Source: Haloferax profundi (GTDB taxonomy: Archaea; Halobacteriota; Halobacteria; Halobacteriales; Haloferacaceae). Taken from it: 36,226 nucleotides of DNA. The notes beneath the pieces are model-generated. The model was not told the DNA's origin. It was given only the letters and a program-made list of their open reading frames with translations, and did not search any database. Of this stretch, positions 16,401 through 24,798 are shown piece after piece. The DNA lies in NCBI RefSeq assembly GCF_001469865.1, contig NZ_LOPV01000277.1, forward strand, positions 1 through 36,226, written 5' to 3'. Numbering within the stretch: the first letter of the stretch is position 1; each line of letters opens with the position of its first letter. The position numbers and the translations under genes are program-made.

Positions 16401-16940
16401 ATGAGTGTCGACAGTTTCAGTGAAGAAGAGATTCTAATAAGAATCTGGTCTGCTTCGTTTTCGGCATTCATAGCCGTATTTGCAGTATACCTCCTTATCT
16501 GGCTCTCCATCGGTGTGAGTATATTCGTACCCGGTGGGGTTGTTGGGCCAGTGATTGTCAGTTTAGTGCTAGGTTATACCATCTTTGACTGGTTGTCGAG
16601 GCAGAGCCATAGCCTCGTGTCGGACTTTTTTTCTGTAACTCGGTCCAAATCCAACGAATTAGTTTCAAGCAATACTTGGAAAGAGATCCTCCTGATGGGG
16701 CTCATATCTACTTGTTTTTTATATTTCCCCGTTGTTGTTCCGTTATTCTCTACACAAATTGGAGTTCTTCCTAACCGAAACTGGATCTCTATTTTATTGA
16801 GCCCACATTATGCTCCCCAGACTCGGTTACTATCTATATTTGGGTATTTACTGGGTGTGGCTGGCCTTCTAATGGCCATCTCTGGCTTGGGTTTCTCTTA
16901 CTATCGTGCTCGGAATAAAATCAGAGATAGTTCACCCTAA
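16401..16940 (+). CDS. AT-rich orphan membrane protein of unknown function
   Basis: I do not recognise this 179-residue protein. It has about four hydrophobic segments: residues 18-42, 45-65, 94-117 and 142-168. A charged stretch lies between the second and third (SVTRSKSNELVSSNTWKE) and the end is basic. Its base composition and codons (many ATA, TTT, AAT, TTA) differ sharply from the GC-rich core genes on both sides, and it lacks the acidic bias of haloarchaeal proteins. Both point to horizontal acquisition. It lies between a TnpB element and a Rieske gene and is enclosed by a perfect 13-base inverted repeat. A TATA-like GATTATCT at about 16373-16380 is 21-28 bases before the ATG. Small membrane proteins in such places are sometimes immunity or toxin-like, but nothing here shows that. 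Confidence 0.65.
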   Translation: MSVDSFSEEEILIRIWSASFSAFIAVFAVYLLIWLSIGVSIFVPGGVVGPVIVSLVLGYTIFDWLSRQSHSLVSDFFSVTRSKSNELVSSNTWKEILLMGLISTCFLYFPVVVPLFSTQIGVLPNRNWISILLSPHYAPQTRLLSIFGYLLGVAGLLMAISGLGFSYYRARNKIRDSSP

Positions 16941-16963
16941 AGATCATCCACTTCCGAAGGTGA

Positions 16964-16976
16964 TTTTCCACCCCAC
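16964..16976. repeat. Right 13-base inverted repeat around the orphan membrane gene
   Basis: TTTTCCACCCCAC is the exact reverse complement of 16343-16355. It lies 23 bases after the orphan gene's stop and 16 bases before the Rieske start, so it may also overlap that gene's promoter. Confidence 0.45.
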
Positions 16977-16991
16977 TCCAACCTCACCCCA

Positions 16992-17408
16992 ATGAGCGAC
17001 TTGGAACGAATCTGTGGTGTCGACGACGTTCCCGAGGACACGACGTTCCTCTTTCGCGTCCGCGACGACGACGGGGAAGAACGTGAGGCCGTCCTCGTGC
17101 GGACCGACAGCGACATTCACGGGTGGTTGAACTACTGCATGCACCTGACGCACATCAAACTCGACAAGGGGTCGGGTGCGGAGATGCGCAACGGCGAGAT
17201 AATCTGCGAGAACCACGGTGCGTACTTCGAAGCGGACTCTGGGTACTGCAACTACGGCCCGTGTCAGGGTGCCGTCCTCGAAGACTTGGACCTCACTATC
17301 GACGGCGACCACGTGTTCCTCTCCGACGACGACTTCTCGTTCGAAGGAACCGGCGCGATAGAGACCGACCCCGCAGACCGCAGTTCGAAGTCGAACGTCG
17401 AATTCTGA
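16992..17408 (+). CDS. Rieske [2Fe-2S] domain protein
   Basis: A 138-residue protein with a Rieske cluster site: the first ligands are Cys and His in NYCMHLTHIKL, and the second pair is in IICENHGAYFEADSGYCNYGPCQG. The two C-x-H / C-x-x-H ligand sets and the following GPCQG loop are clear. It has no signal peptide or membrane anchor, so it is a soluble ferredoxin-type Rieske protein. Such proteins pass electrons to oxygenases or reductases. The partner is unknown and no oxygenase is adjacent. Its start ATG 16992 follows immediately after the accessory patch. It converges with the pabC-like gene (11-base gap). Confidence 0.85.
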   Translation: MSDLERICGVDDVPEDTTFLFRVRDDDGEEREAVLVRTDSDIHGWLNYCMHLTHIKLDKGSGAEMRNGEIICENHGAYFEADSGYCNYGPCQGAVLEDLDLTIDGDHVFLSDDDFSFEGTGAIETDPADRSSKSNVEF

Positions 17409-17419
17409 GTCAGTCGCGA

Positions 17420-18334
17420 TTACTCGGATGCGACACTGTCGTCGCGCGACTCCTCGTAGTGCTGTCGCTCCACGTAATCGTCGTAGAGGCGTGAGAGGAG
17501 CTTCGTCACGGGACCGTCGCCGACCGAGATGCCATCGACCGTCTCGATGGGGCGGAGTTCCCACGTCGAGTTCGTGAGGAACGCCTCGTCTGCGTCGCGC
17601 ACGTCGTCCGGGGTGAAGCGTCGTTCGCGAATCGGGATGCCCTCCTGTCGAGCGAGGTCCAAGACGACTCGTCTGGTGATACCCGGCAAGACGGGACCGT
17701 CGAGACTCGGCGTGCAGAGGGCGTTGTCGGCGACGAAAAACAGGTTGCTCGTCGCGCCTTCGGTGACGTATCCATCCGAATCGAGCATGAGCGCTTCGTC
17801 AGCGCCCGTGACGCGGAGTTCGACGCGCGCGAGGATTCCATTAAGGTAGTTGTGAGTCTTCGCCCGTGCGGGGATGGCCCGGTCAGGGATTCGGCGGGTT
17901 CTGACCGTCTGGACAGTCGCCGGGCCGTCCCAGACTGGGTCCGAATTGCGACCACCGCGCGATAGGGGTTCGACGATGACGACGACTCGCGGGTCGACGT
18001 CTTCGGCGGGTGTGAGTCGCCCCGGTTGTGACCCGCGGGTAATCGAGAGTCTGACGTACGCGTCTTCGAGGCCGTTGGCTGCGAGTGTCTCGTCGATTCG
18101 TGCTCGGAGGTCGTCGTCCGAGAGGCCGTGGTCCATCCCGAGGACGTCGCACGTCTCGGCGAGGCGGTCCGCGTGGGGCTCCCAGTGGAACACGTCGCCA
18201 CCGTAGGCACGGAGCGTCTCGAAGGCGGCGTCGCCGTAGAGGAACCCGCGGTCGGTGACTGGAATCGACGCCTCGTCCGCCGGGACGAGTTCGCCGTCGA
18301 CGTAGTACCGCCGTACTGCGTCGTCGTCACTCAT
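17420..18334 (-). CDS. pabC: Class IV aminotransferase, probable aminodeoxychorismate lyase
   Basis: A 304-residue PLP enzyme of fold type IV. Visible marks are RGFLYGDAAFETLRAYGG near residues 29-45, the PLP lysine K159 in PARAKTHNYLNGIL, and TEGATSNLFF with the conserved Glu192. The same family contains branched-chain and D-amino acid aminotransferases. Its place directly after a chorismate-aminating synthase pair, overlapping the glutaminase gene by 8 bases, favours 4-amino-4-deoxychorismate lyase, which releases p-aminobenzoate for folate. The function is from context. The fold is secure. The ATG at 18334 is chosen because it gives the standard short N-terminus. Confidence 0.82.
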   Translation of the reverse strand: MSDDDAVRRYYVDGELVPADEASIPVTDRGFLYGDAAFETLRAYGGDVFHWEPHADRLAETCDVLGMDHGLSDDDLRARIDETLAANGLEDAYVRLSITRGSQPGRLTPAEDVDPRVVVIVEPLSRGGRNSDPVWDGPATVQTVRTRRIPDRAIPARAKTHNYLNGILARVELRVTGADEALMLDSDGYVTEGATSNLFFVADNALCTPSLDGPVLPGITRRVVLDLARQEGIPIRERRFTPDDVRDADEAFLTNSTWELRPIETVDGISVGDGPVTKLLSRLYDDYVERQHYEESRDDSVASE

Positions 18335-18995
18335 GATTCGCCCCCCGCACTTGCCACGTATCTGCGACTGGTGACTCCCCAGCGGCGAGGGCGACGAAGT
18401 TGCGGACGATGGCTTTGCCCGACTCGGTCAGGATACTCTCGGGGTGGAACTGCACGCCGACGTGCGGCTTTTCGCGGTGGCGGACGCCCATCACGACCTG
18501 CGTGCCGTCGGCTCCGACGGCCGATTCAGTGTCGGTCTCGTCCTCGTCACCGACCGTGGACGCGGTGACGACCAACTCGTCGGGAATGTCGTCCAGCTCG
18601 ACGGCGAGTGAGTGGTAGCGACCGACTTCGATTCGGTCGGGGAGGCCGGTGAAGACGCCCTTGCCGTCGTGTTCGACGAGCGATGGCTTTCCGTGGACGA
18701 CTTCGGGCGCGTGGCCGACGTGGGCACCGAGGGCCGCACAGAGCGACTGGTGGCCGAGACAGACCCCGAGTGTCGGGTAGTCGAGGTCACGGAACGTGGG
18801 GATAGAGATTCCGGCGTCCGCGGGGGTTCCCGGCCCCGGTGAGATGACGATTCCGTCGGGGTCGATGTCGCGGATGTCGTCGGTCGTCAGGGCGTCGTTT
18901 CGGTACACGTCCACCTCGTCTGCGAACTCGCCGACGTACTGGACGAGGTTGTAGGCGAACGAGTCGTAGTTGTCGACGACGAGGATGCGCGTCAT
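18327..18995 (-). CDS. pabA: Aminodeoxychorismate/anthranilate synthase glutaminase subunit
   Basis: A 222-residue class I glutamine amidotransferase that supplies ammonia to the chorismate-aminating subunit. It starts [20 protein letters not shown], the diagnostic TrpG/PabA N-terminus. The oxyanion loop SPGPGTP is at residues 52-58, nucleophile C79 in LGVCLGHQ, and catalytic H184 and E186 in VQFHPES. All key residues are present. Between about residues 145 and 165 is an acidic haloarchaeal insertion. It overlaps the upstream synthase gene by 4 bases (ATGA-type junction) and the downstream lyase gene by 8. Sequence alone cannot separate PabA from TrpG, as these subunits can serve both. Context suggests PABA. 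Confidence 0.88.
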   Translation of the reverse strand: MTRILVVDNYDSFAYNLVQYVGEFADEVDVYRNDALTTDDIRDIDPDGIVISPGPGTPADAGISIPTFRDLDYPTLGVCLGHQSLCAALGAHVGHAPEVVHGKPSLVEHDGKGVFTGLPDRIEVGRYHSLAVELDDIPDELVVTASTVGDEDETDTESAVGADGTQVVMGVRHREKPHVGVQFHPESILTESGKAIVRNFVALAAGESPVADTWQVRGANHE

Positions 18996-20494
18996 CGGTC
19001 CGCACCCACGGTCATCTTCGCGCGTTCGCCGAGTGCCTCGTCGATTGCAGTGACGAGTGCGCGGGCCTTCGCCAACGTCTCGTCGTACTCACTGTTCGGG
19101 TCGGAGTCGTGGACGATACCCGCGCCGACGCGGAGGTGGTACTCGTCGCGGTAGCGCACGAGTGTCCGGATGACGATGTTCAACACCGCGCTGTCGTCGA
19201 ATCCGATGGCGAACATGCTCCCGGTGTAGGGTCCACGACGAGTCGATTCGAGTTCGTCGATAATCTCCATCGTCCGGGGCTTGGGTGCACCGGTGATTGT
19301 CCCGCCGGGGAACACCGCCGCGATGGCGTCTGCGAGCGTCGTGCCTTCGCGCCGCTGCCCTTCGACGAGCGACACGAGATGCATGACCTCGGAGTAGCGG
19401 TCGACACGGCGGTACTCGGTCACGTCGACTGACCCGTACTCCGAGACCTTTCCGAGGTCGTTTCGCTCTAGGTCCACGAGCATGGCGTGCTCGGCCCGCT
19501 CTTTTTCGTCCGTCGTCAGGTCGGCTTCGAGTCGCTGGTCTTCCTCCGGCGTCGCCCCTCTGGGCCGGGTTCCGGCGATGGGTTCCGTGACGAGTCGGTC
19601 GTCGTCGATTCGAAGGAGCAGTTCGGGACTGGCACTCACGAGGTCGAGGTCGGGGAGTTCGAGGAGACCCGAGTACGGCGCGGGGTTGACCGCGCGGAGT
19701 GCCGCATACGCATCCACGGGATGAACCGCCGCAGGTGCGACGAGTCGCTGTGAGAGGTTCGCTTGGAAGGTGTCGCCGTCGCGGATGTACTGTTTCGCCG
19801 CGCGAACACGGTCGGCGAACACCTCGCGCCCGCATTCACTTTCGAACTGCGCTTCGTGAGACGCGACGGGCGCGTCGACCGGTCTGGGTGTCCCGTCCAC
19901 TGCGTCCTGTGCGAGTCCCATCGCGCGCTGGCGTGCTGTGTCGTACACCTCGTCGAGGTCCGACCCCGTGGGAATTCGGGGACAACAGGTGATTCGCAGG
20001 AACGTGTCGTCGCCGTCGTCGGGACGCGGTTCTTCCCACGAGGCGACGAGGTCGTACACGCCAAGTTGCAGGTGTGGGAGGTGTCGGTCGTCGGTCGTGT
20101 GGTCGGAGAGCGCTTCGAGTTCGCGGGCCACGTCGTACGAAAGCCAGCCAAACAGGCCACAGGGGTACGGAACGTCGCACTCGCCGCGGACGAGTGTCTC
20201 GGCGTCGACGAGTCCTTCGAGCGCGGCGAGCGTCGGCGCAGTATCGTCTCTGGAGACGGCGTCCGACCCAACAGTGAGACGTTCGACGGGGTCGACGCCG
20301 AACGCGCCCCACCCGGATTGGCCGCCGGTCGTCTCGTAGAAGAAGCCACCAGCGTCCCGTCGGCTACGCCGATAGGCGTCGAAGGGGTCCGAGACGCGGA
20401 CCCGAACTTCGACGGGGACGCGCGCGCCGTCGGGGGCCGACGCCGCAGTCGCGCGAAAGTCGTCGCGGTCGGTGACGACGGTCGGTGCGGTCAT
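18992..20494 (-). CDS. pabB: Aminodeoxychorismate synthase component I (or anthranilate synthase component I)
   Basis: A 500-residue chorismate-binding enzyme. The N-terminal part contains [18 protein letters not shown]. The catalytic half contains [52 protein letters not shown] (residues 305-313), [16 protein letters not shown] and [20 protein letters not shown]. It takes chorismate and ammonia to an aminated chorismate. In E. coli PabB a lysine stands at the third place of the PIxGT motif, while TrpE has alanine. Here it is alanine (A307), so sequence leaves TrpE possible. The linked lyase gene argues for PABA synthesis. ATG 20494 gives [10 protein letters not shown]. The frame runs a few codons further. 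It heads a tight three-gene operon. Confidence 0.85.
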   Translation of the reverse strand: MTAPTVVTDRDDFRATAASAPDGARVPVEVRVRVSDPFDAYRRSRRDAGGFFYETTGGQSGWGAFGVDPVERLTVGSDAVSRDDTAPTLAALEGLVDAETLVRGECDVPYPCGLFGWLSYDVARELEALSDHTTDDRHLPHLQLGVYDLVASWEEPRPDDGDDTFLRITCCPRIPTGSDLDEVYDTARQRAMGLAQDAVDGTPRPVDAPVASHEAQFESECGREVFADRVRAAKQYIRDGDTFQANLSQRLVAPAAVHPVDAYAALRAVNPAPYSGLLELPDLDLVSASPELLLRIDDDRLVTEPIAGTRPRGATPEEDQRLEADLTTDEKERAEHAMLVDLERNDLGKVSEYGSVDVTEYRRVDRYSEVMHLVSLVEGQRREGTTLADAIAAVFPGGTITGAPKPRTMEIIDELESTRRGPYTGSMFAIGFDDSAVLNIVIRTLVRYRDEYHLRVGAGIVHDSDPNSEYDETLAKARALVTAIDEALGERAKMTVGADR

Positions 20495-20551
20495 TACTCG
20501 CACCAATCGGCGCGTCGGGTAAACGGTTTCGTGACGTGTCAGCGGTCCTGC

Positions 20552-21223
20552 TTACGCGTCGCTCGCGCGGTCGATCCAGCGTTGGACTCGCTTCGGAGAT
20601 ACGTCGATTGCGTCACCGACGTCGTCTGCGTCGGCGGCGACGAGGTCCGAAACGGTCTCGATTCCGATGTCGGAGAGTCGCTCTGCGTAGGCCGGACCGA
20701 TGCCGCGAATCGTATCGACGGACGGCGATTCGGTCTCGTCTTCGGCTTCAGGTTCGTCGGCTTCGTCGGCTTCGTTTGCGTCTGGCTCTGCTGCCTCGGG
20801 TTCTTCGGCGTCTTCAGCGTCTTCAGTGTCTTCCTCTTTCACTTCGGCTTCTTCAGCCGGTTCTGGTTCGGCTTCTTCAGCCGGTTCTGGTTCGGCTTCT
20901 TCAGCGTCTTCAGCCACGTCCTCGGCGTCTTCAGCCTCGTCGACGACAGCGGCGTCCGCTTCTTCTGTTACTGCCTCCGGCTCGGCCTCTTCGATGGTCG
21001 CTTCGGTTTCGTCTTCGGTCGCTTCTGGCTCGGGTTCCGGTGTCTCTTCGACCGGTTCTTTCACCGCCGCTTCCGTCTCGACGTTCGCTTCCTCGCGTTC
21101 GGCGCGCGTGTCTCGTTCGACCGTAACGGTCGCCGATTCGTCACGTTCGTCGCGCGAAGCAGACGAGGAGTCGCCACCAAGGAGCGATTTCAAGAAGGAC
21201 GAGATACTGTCAAGCAAGCCCAT
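20552..21223 (-). CDS. Acidic Glu/Ala-rich protein with C-terminal helix-hairpin-helix domain
   Basis: A 223-residue protein in three parts: a short N-terminal helix (MGLLDSISSFLKSLLGG, amphipathic), a very acidic low-complexity middle (about residues 20-165) rich in E, A, P and D with AEEAEPEP repeats, and a C-terminal helix-hairpin-helix DNA-binding-like unit (about 168-223: VDTIRGIGPAYAERLSDIGI, then SPKRVQRWIDRAS). The last resembles HhH domains of DNA-repair and topoisomerase-like proteins and the 'IRGIGPxxAxxL' helices of RuvA/Pol-beta. The middle repeats show 24-base tandem periodicity at DNA level. The function is not known. It stands on the minus strand between aroE and pabB, with its own TATA region at about 21248-21258. 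Confidence 0.8.
   Translation of the reverse strand: MGLLDSISSFLKSLLGGDSSSASRDERDESATVTVERDTRAEREEANVETEAAVKEPVEETPEPEPEATEDETEATIEEAEPEAVTEEADAAVVDEAEDAEDVAEDAEEAEPEPAEEAEPEPAEEAEVKEEDTEDAEDAEEPEAAEPDANEADEADEPEAEDETESPSVDTIRGIGPAYAERLSDIGIETVSDLVAADADDVGDAIDVSPKRVQRWIDRASDA
20843..20905. repeat. 24-base tandem repeat inside the acidic protein gene
   Basis: The unit from 20843 to 20866 is repeated exactly at 20867-20890 and then for another 15 bases to 20905. This gives about 2.6 copies in a perfect 24-base period. It encodes the repeated AEEAEPEP peptide. Because the period is a multiple of three, copy changes would keep the frame. Confidence 0.75.
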
Positions 21224-21243
21224 ATTAGTTTGTCATATGCAAT

Positions 21244-21262
21244 CCGGTTATTTAAAAACCGG
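21244..21262. promoter_or_regulatory. Palindromic TATA region between aroE and the acidic HhH gene
   Basis: CCGGTT and AACCGG (21244-21249 and 21257-21262) are a perfect inverted repeat around ATTTAAA. On the minus strand the AT-rich core lies 25-35 bases before the ATG at 21223, the position of a TATA box. The repeat also follows the aroE stop by a few bases, so it could instead be an aroE terminator hairpin. A regulator-binding site and a terminator are both possible. Confidence 0.5.
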
Positions 21263-21267
21263 CGGCC

Positions 21268-22077
21268 TCAGCCATCAGCGAGGTGCGCGCGGAGGGCGGC
21301 GTTCATCTCGTCGACGGGTGCGTCGAGACCAGTCCATCGCTCGAACGCCTCCACACCCTGGAGGAGGAGCATCCAGGCACCGTCGACGGTAACCGCACCC
21401 ACGTCGGCCGCTTCGCGGAGCAATCGCGTTTCGAGGGGTGCGTACACCGCGTCGAGGACGGCGAGGTCCGCGTGGAGGTACGACGCCGGAACCGGCGTCT
21501 CGTCGGGTGCATCCATCCCCACGCTGGTCGCGTTGACGAGGATGTCTGCGTCTTCTACTCGTTCGAGCGTGTCTAACCCACCGCCAGTCGCGCCGGGGAC
21601 GACAGCGGCCAGTGTGGTCGCTTTCTCTGCTGTCCTGTTGGCGACGTGGACCGATGCACCACTATCGGAGAGTGCGAACGCGGCAGCACGGCCCGCACCG
21701 CCGGCACCGACCACGACTGCGCTCCCCCCGTCGATTTCCACGCCGTGTCGTTCGAGTGACCGTGTGACGCCGGCGGCGTCCGTGTTGTAGCCTACCGGGC
21801 CATCTGGGCCGAAGTCGATGGTGTTGACCGCACCGATTCGTTCGGCCAGTGGGTCCGGTTCGACGAGGTCCAGTACGTCCTGTTTGAACGGAATCGTGAC
21901 GTTCAGGCCGGCGACACCGAGTGCGTCCGCGCCGGCGATAGCGTCGGCGATGGCGTCCAGTTCGGGTTCGAAGGTGACGTATCGCGCGTCGACCCCTGTC
22001 GCCTCGTAGGCCGCCTCGTGCATCGGTGGCGACAACGAGTGCCCGACGGGGTTGCCGACGAGACCATAGACTTCCAT
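21268..22077 (-). CDS. aroE: Shikimate dehydrogenase
   Basis: AroE reduces 3-dehydroshikimate to shikimate with NADPH in the pathway leading to chorismate. The 269-residue protein shows [20 protein letters not shown] with the shikimate-binding SLSP, the catalytic K65 in [12 protein letters not shown]85, D100 in YNTDAAGV, and the dinucleotide loop GAGGAGR at about residues 124-130. ATG 22077 gives the normal start. The frame extends to 22179 but the added residues do not resemble the family. It is on the same strand as the chorismate-using pab operon a kilobase away, with one gene between, so it may be related functionally but not necessarily co-transcribed. Confidence 0.95.
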   Translation of the reverse strand: MEVYGLVGNPVGHSLSPPMHEAAYEATGVDARYVTFEPELDAIADAIAGADALGVAGLNVTIPFKQDVLDLVEPDPLAERIGAVNTIDFGPDGPVGYNTDAAGVTRSLERHGVEIDGGSAVVVGAGGAGRAAAFALSDSGASVHVANRTAEKATTLAAVVPGATGGGLDTLERVEDADILVNATSVGMDAPDETPVPASYLHADLAVLDAVYAPLETRLLREAADVGAVTVDGAWMLLLQGVEAFERWTGLDAPVDEMNAALRAHLADG

Positions 22078-22284
22078 GGCCGGGTGGAGTCTCGCCGGTG
22101 ATATAATTCGCCCGTCTGTGTCGGATTCCGCCGCGACTTTGTTCGGCGGCGACGCGGCGACGAAGCCACCGTGATTCACGCGTGAACAGTCACCGCCTCT
22201 AACAGTGACGCCTCAGTATGTCAATCGATAGCGACCGCACGGTGTACCGGCGTACTTTTGGTCTCCCATCGGTCACTCCCGCGT

Positions 22285-23256
22285 ATGTCGGCACTCGCAA
22301 CCCTGCTTTCCTTCGATACCGCCCTCTTGGTGGCTGGTATCGTCGCACTCTATCTCGGGGCCGAGGCACTCGTCGAGGGTGCCTCACGCCTCGCTATCGG
22401 TCTGGGTCTCCGGGCGGCAATCGTCGGTGTGACCATCGTCGCGTTCGCGACGACGACGCCAGAACTGTTCGTCGCCGTGTTGAGCGGACTGGGCTACAGT
22501 TCTGACCTCGGACTGGGCGCAATCGTCGGGTCGAACATCGCCAACATTGGTCTCGTGTTGGGTATCTCCGCGCTCATCCAACCGATGGGCGTCTCGACAG
22601 CAACGCTCCGTCGCCACGTCCCCTTCATGATTGCAGCAGCAGTGGCACTCGTCGCCCTCGGGATGGACGGGAACCTCAGCGCACTCGACGGCGGTATCCT
22701 CCTCGTCATCCTCGTGGTGTTCACTGCGTTCCTGCTCTACCGTGCACGCTCCGCGAAGGCCGACGCGATTGGAACCGACGAAATCGACATCGAGGACGAA
22801 GACACGGTCTCTGCCCAGTTCAAAGACGTGCTCTACCTCGGTGTCGGCCTGCTCCTCTTGTTCATCGGGTCGAACTGGCTCATCCAAGGCGGGAAGGGCC
22901 TCCTCGAAGCCTACGGTTTCAGTACGCGCTTTATCGGTCTCACCATTCTCGCGTTCGGTACCTCTCTGCCCGAACTCGCGGCGTCGGTCATCAGCGCCGT
23001 CCGCGGCGAATCCGAGTTCAGTATCGGCAACGTCGTCGGGTCGAACATCTACAACGTCGTCGCCGTCCTCGGTATTCTCGCCATCATGGTTCCGGTGAAC
23101 GTTCCCGCGAGTACGATTTCGCTCGACTTCCCCGCACTCCTCGCGTTCACGTTCGGTGTCATCCTCTTGATGCTCCGCAATCGAGACGTGTCCCGCCTCG
23201 ACGGCGGGATTCTGGTAGGCGGCTATCTCGTCTTCTTCTGGCTCATCCTCCCGTAA
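22285..23256 (+). CDS. Calcium/sodium antiporter of the CaCA family
   Basis: A 323-residue membrane protein of the YrbG/NCX-like type. It has ten or so hydrophobic helices with two inverted alpha-repeats. The first is ATTTPELFVAVLSGL followed by GAIVGSNIANIGLVLG. The second is FGTSLPELAASVISAV followed by GNVVGSNIYNVVAVLG. The paired TxPE and GSNI motifs are the cation-binding signatures. Between them lies an acidic cytoplasmic loop (IGTDEIDIEDEDT). Such proteins exchange Na+ (or H+) for Ca2+ across the membrane. ATG 22285 (MSALATLLSF) is preferred to 22258. A second, different exchanger follows after 87 bases on the same strand, which suggests a common operon and cation-homeostasis role. Confidence 0.9.
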   Translation: MSALATLLSFDTALLVAGIVALYLGAEALVEGASRLAIGLGLRAAIVGVTIVAFATTTPELFVAVLSGLGYSSDLGLGAIVGSNIANIGLVLGISALIQPMGVSTATLRRHVPFMIAAAVALVALGMDGNLSALDGGILLVILVVFTAFLLYRARSAKADAIGTDEIDIEDEDTVSAQFKDVLYLGVGLLLLFIGSNWLIQGGKGLLEAYGFSTRFIGLTILAFGTSLPELAASVISAVRGESEFSIGNVVGSNIYNVVAVLGILAIMVPVNVPASTISLDFPALLAFTFGVILLMLRNRDVSRLDGGILVGGYLVFFWLILP

Positions 23257-23343
23257 CGCCGAACCTGTCGGCGGAGGGAGAAATTCTTCTCGGGCGATTG
23301 AAACGCAAGAGCTACCGGCCCCCCAGACGCTAGTGTAGGCACG

Positions 23344-24705
23344 ATGGTACGACGACGATTCAGCCACCCACTGGTCGCAGTGTTCGGTGCTGCCCTCCTC
23401 ACCGTGCCGTGGTTGGGGCTCCACTCACTCTTCGGTATCGAGCTCCAGACTGGTGTCACCGTCGCACTGAGCGGTGTCGCCGTCCTCGGTGCGTCGTTCC
23501 TCCTCGCGTGGGGTGCCGAGACGGCGGAAGCGGACGTGCCGCGCGCATTCGCCTTGGCTATCCTCGCTGTCCTCGCAGTCGCTCCCGAATACGCCGTCGA
23601 CGCACTCTACGCGTGGGAGGCGGGTATCAACCCGGGGTCGCCCGAATCTGCCGAGGCTGCCAGTCTCGCCGTCGCCAACATGACGGGGGCGAACCGCATC
23701 CTCATCGGCATCGGCTGGTCTGCAATCGCGCTCTTCACCGTCTTCAGAGCGCGTGAGACCGGGGACGAGGCTGTCGAGAACCGCCCCGGATTCCTCGCCG
23801 ACGCCGTCCGACTGGACAAAGGCATCTCCACGGAGATTCTGTTCCTCTTCGTGGCGACGATGTTCGCGTTCTTCGTCCCACTCGGCGACGGAATCGGCGC
23901 GTTCGACATGTTCGTCCTCGTCGGCCTCTACGTCTCGTACATCCTCGTGGCGCTGAACTCACCGCACGAACACCAAGAACAGATTGGTGTCCCCGCGTAT
24001 CTTCAATCGTACGTCAAACCGAAGCGCATCGCCACGACGCTCTCGTTGTTCCTCTTTTCTGGATTCGTCATCCTCGTCGCCGTCGAACCCTTCGCCCACG
24101 GCCTCGAAGAACTCGGAACCGCCGTCGGCGTCCCGCCGTTCTTGATGATTCAGTGGGTCGCACCGCTCGCCAGTGAGAGTCCCGAACTCATCGTCGTCGC
24201 CTACCTCGTCAACAAGGCCCGGTCGACGGCCGGATTCAACGCGCTCATCTCGTCGAAACTCAACCAGTGGACGCTCCTCATCGGGACGCTCGTCCTCGTC
24301 TACAGTCTCTCGCTCGGCTACTACGGTCCGCTCCCACTCGACAGCCATCAGGCGGGCGAAATCTGGCTCACCGCCGCGCAGAGTTACTTCGCAATCGCCA
24401 TCCTCATCTCGCTCACGATTAGCGTTCGCGAAGCGCTGGTCCTCCTCGGCCTGTTCTTCGCGCAGTTCGTCTACGCCGTCACGGGGGCGGCAGTCACGCT
24501 TCCCCTCCCCGGTCTCGGCCTCGTCACGCTCGACGGGACGACGTCGCTCTTCGCCTTCTCTGTCGTCTACATGGCGCTCGGGACGGGGCTGTTCGTCGTC
24601 CGCTGGCGCGAACTGCGCTCGGTCGCCAAGCGGTCCATCCGACGGGTGCGCGGCGACTTCACCGAGGACGCCGCCGAGGAACCCGTCGCTGCCGCCGAGG
24701 ACTGA
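23344..24705 (+). CDS. Cation exchanger-like membrane protein (CaCA superfamily, divergent)
   Basis: A 453-residue membrane protein with about 11-12 helices. It carries degenerate alpha-repeats: LAVAPEYAVDALYAW and ANMTGANRILIGIGW in the first half, and APLASESPELIVVAYL followed by LISSKLNQWTLLIG in the second. The positions of the acidic residues in PEYA and SPEL match the ion-binding Glu of Na+/Ca2+ exchangers. Annotations in relatives are 'sodium/proton' or 'sodium/calcium exchanger'. The ion is not decidable from the sequence. It has a short charged tail (FTEDAAEEPVAAAED). It is probably co-transcribed with the exchanger upstream, though the two are not close duplicates of each other. Confidence 0.82.
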   Translation: MVRRRFSHPLVAVFGAALLTVPWLGLHSLFGIELQTGVTVALSGVAVLGASFLLAWGAETAEADVPRAFALAILAVLAVAPEYAVDALYAWEAGINPGSPESAEAASLAVANMTGANRILIGIGWSAIALFTVFRARETGDEAVENRPGFLADAVRLDKGISTEILFLFVATMFAFFVPLGDGIGAFDMFVLVGLYVSYILVALNSPHEHQEQIGVPAYLQSYVKPKRIATTLSLFLFSGFVILVAVEPFAHGLEELGTAVGVPPFLMIQWVAPLASESPELIVVAYLVNKARSTAGFNALISSKLNQWTLLIGTLVLVYSLSLGYYGPLPLDSHQAGEIWLTAAQSYFAIAILISLTISVREALVLLGLFFAQFVYAVTGAAVTLPLPGLGLVTLDGTTSLFAFSVVYMALGTGLFVVRWRELRSVAKRSIRRVRGDFTEDAAEEPVAAAED

Positions 24706-24798
24706 ACGCGCCCGAACTGTCCGATTTCAGTCGCTCCGACTGCACGTCTCTTCGCCGTTTCCGACGCCCTTTTCGCCACCGTCGGCGACCCTCGAATC

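Noticed and set aside
19763-21790. A 675-codon open frame on the plus strand
   Set aside because: It lies opposite pabB, the acidic HhH gene and aroE. The Phe/Gly-rich middle is only the reverse reading of the Glu/Ala codons of the acidic protein.
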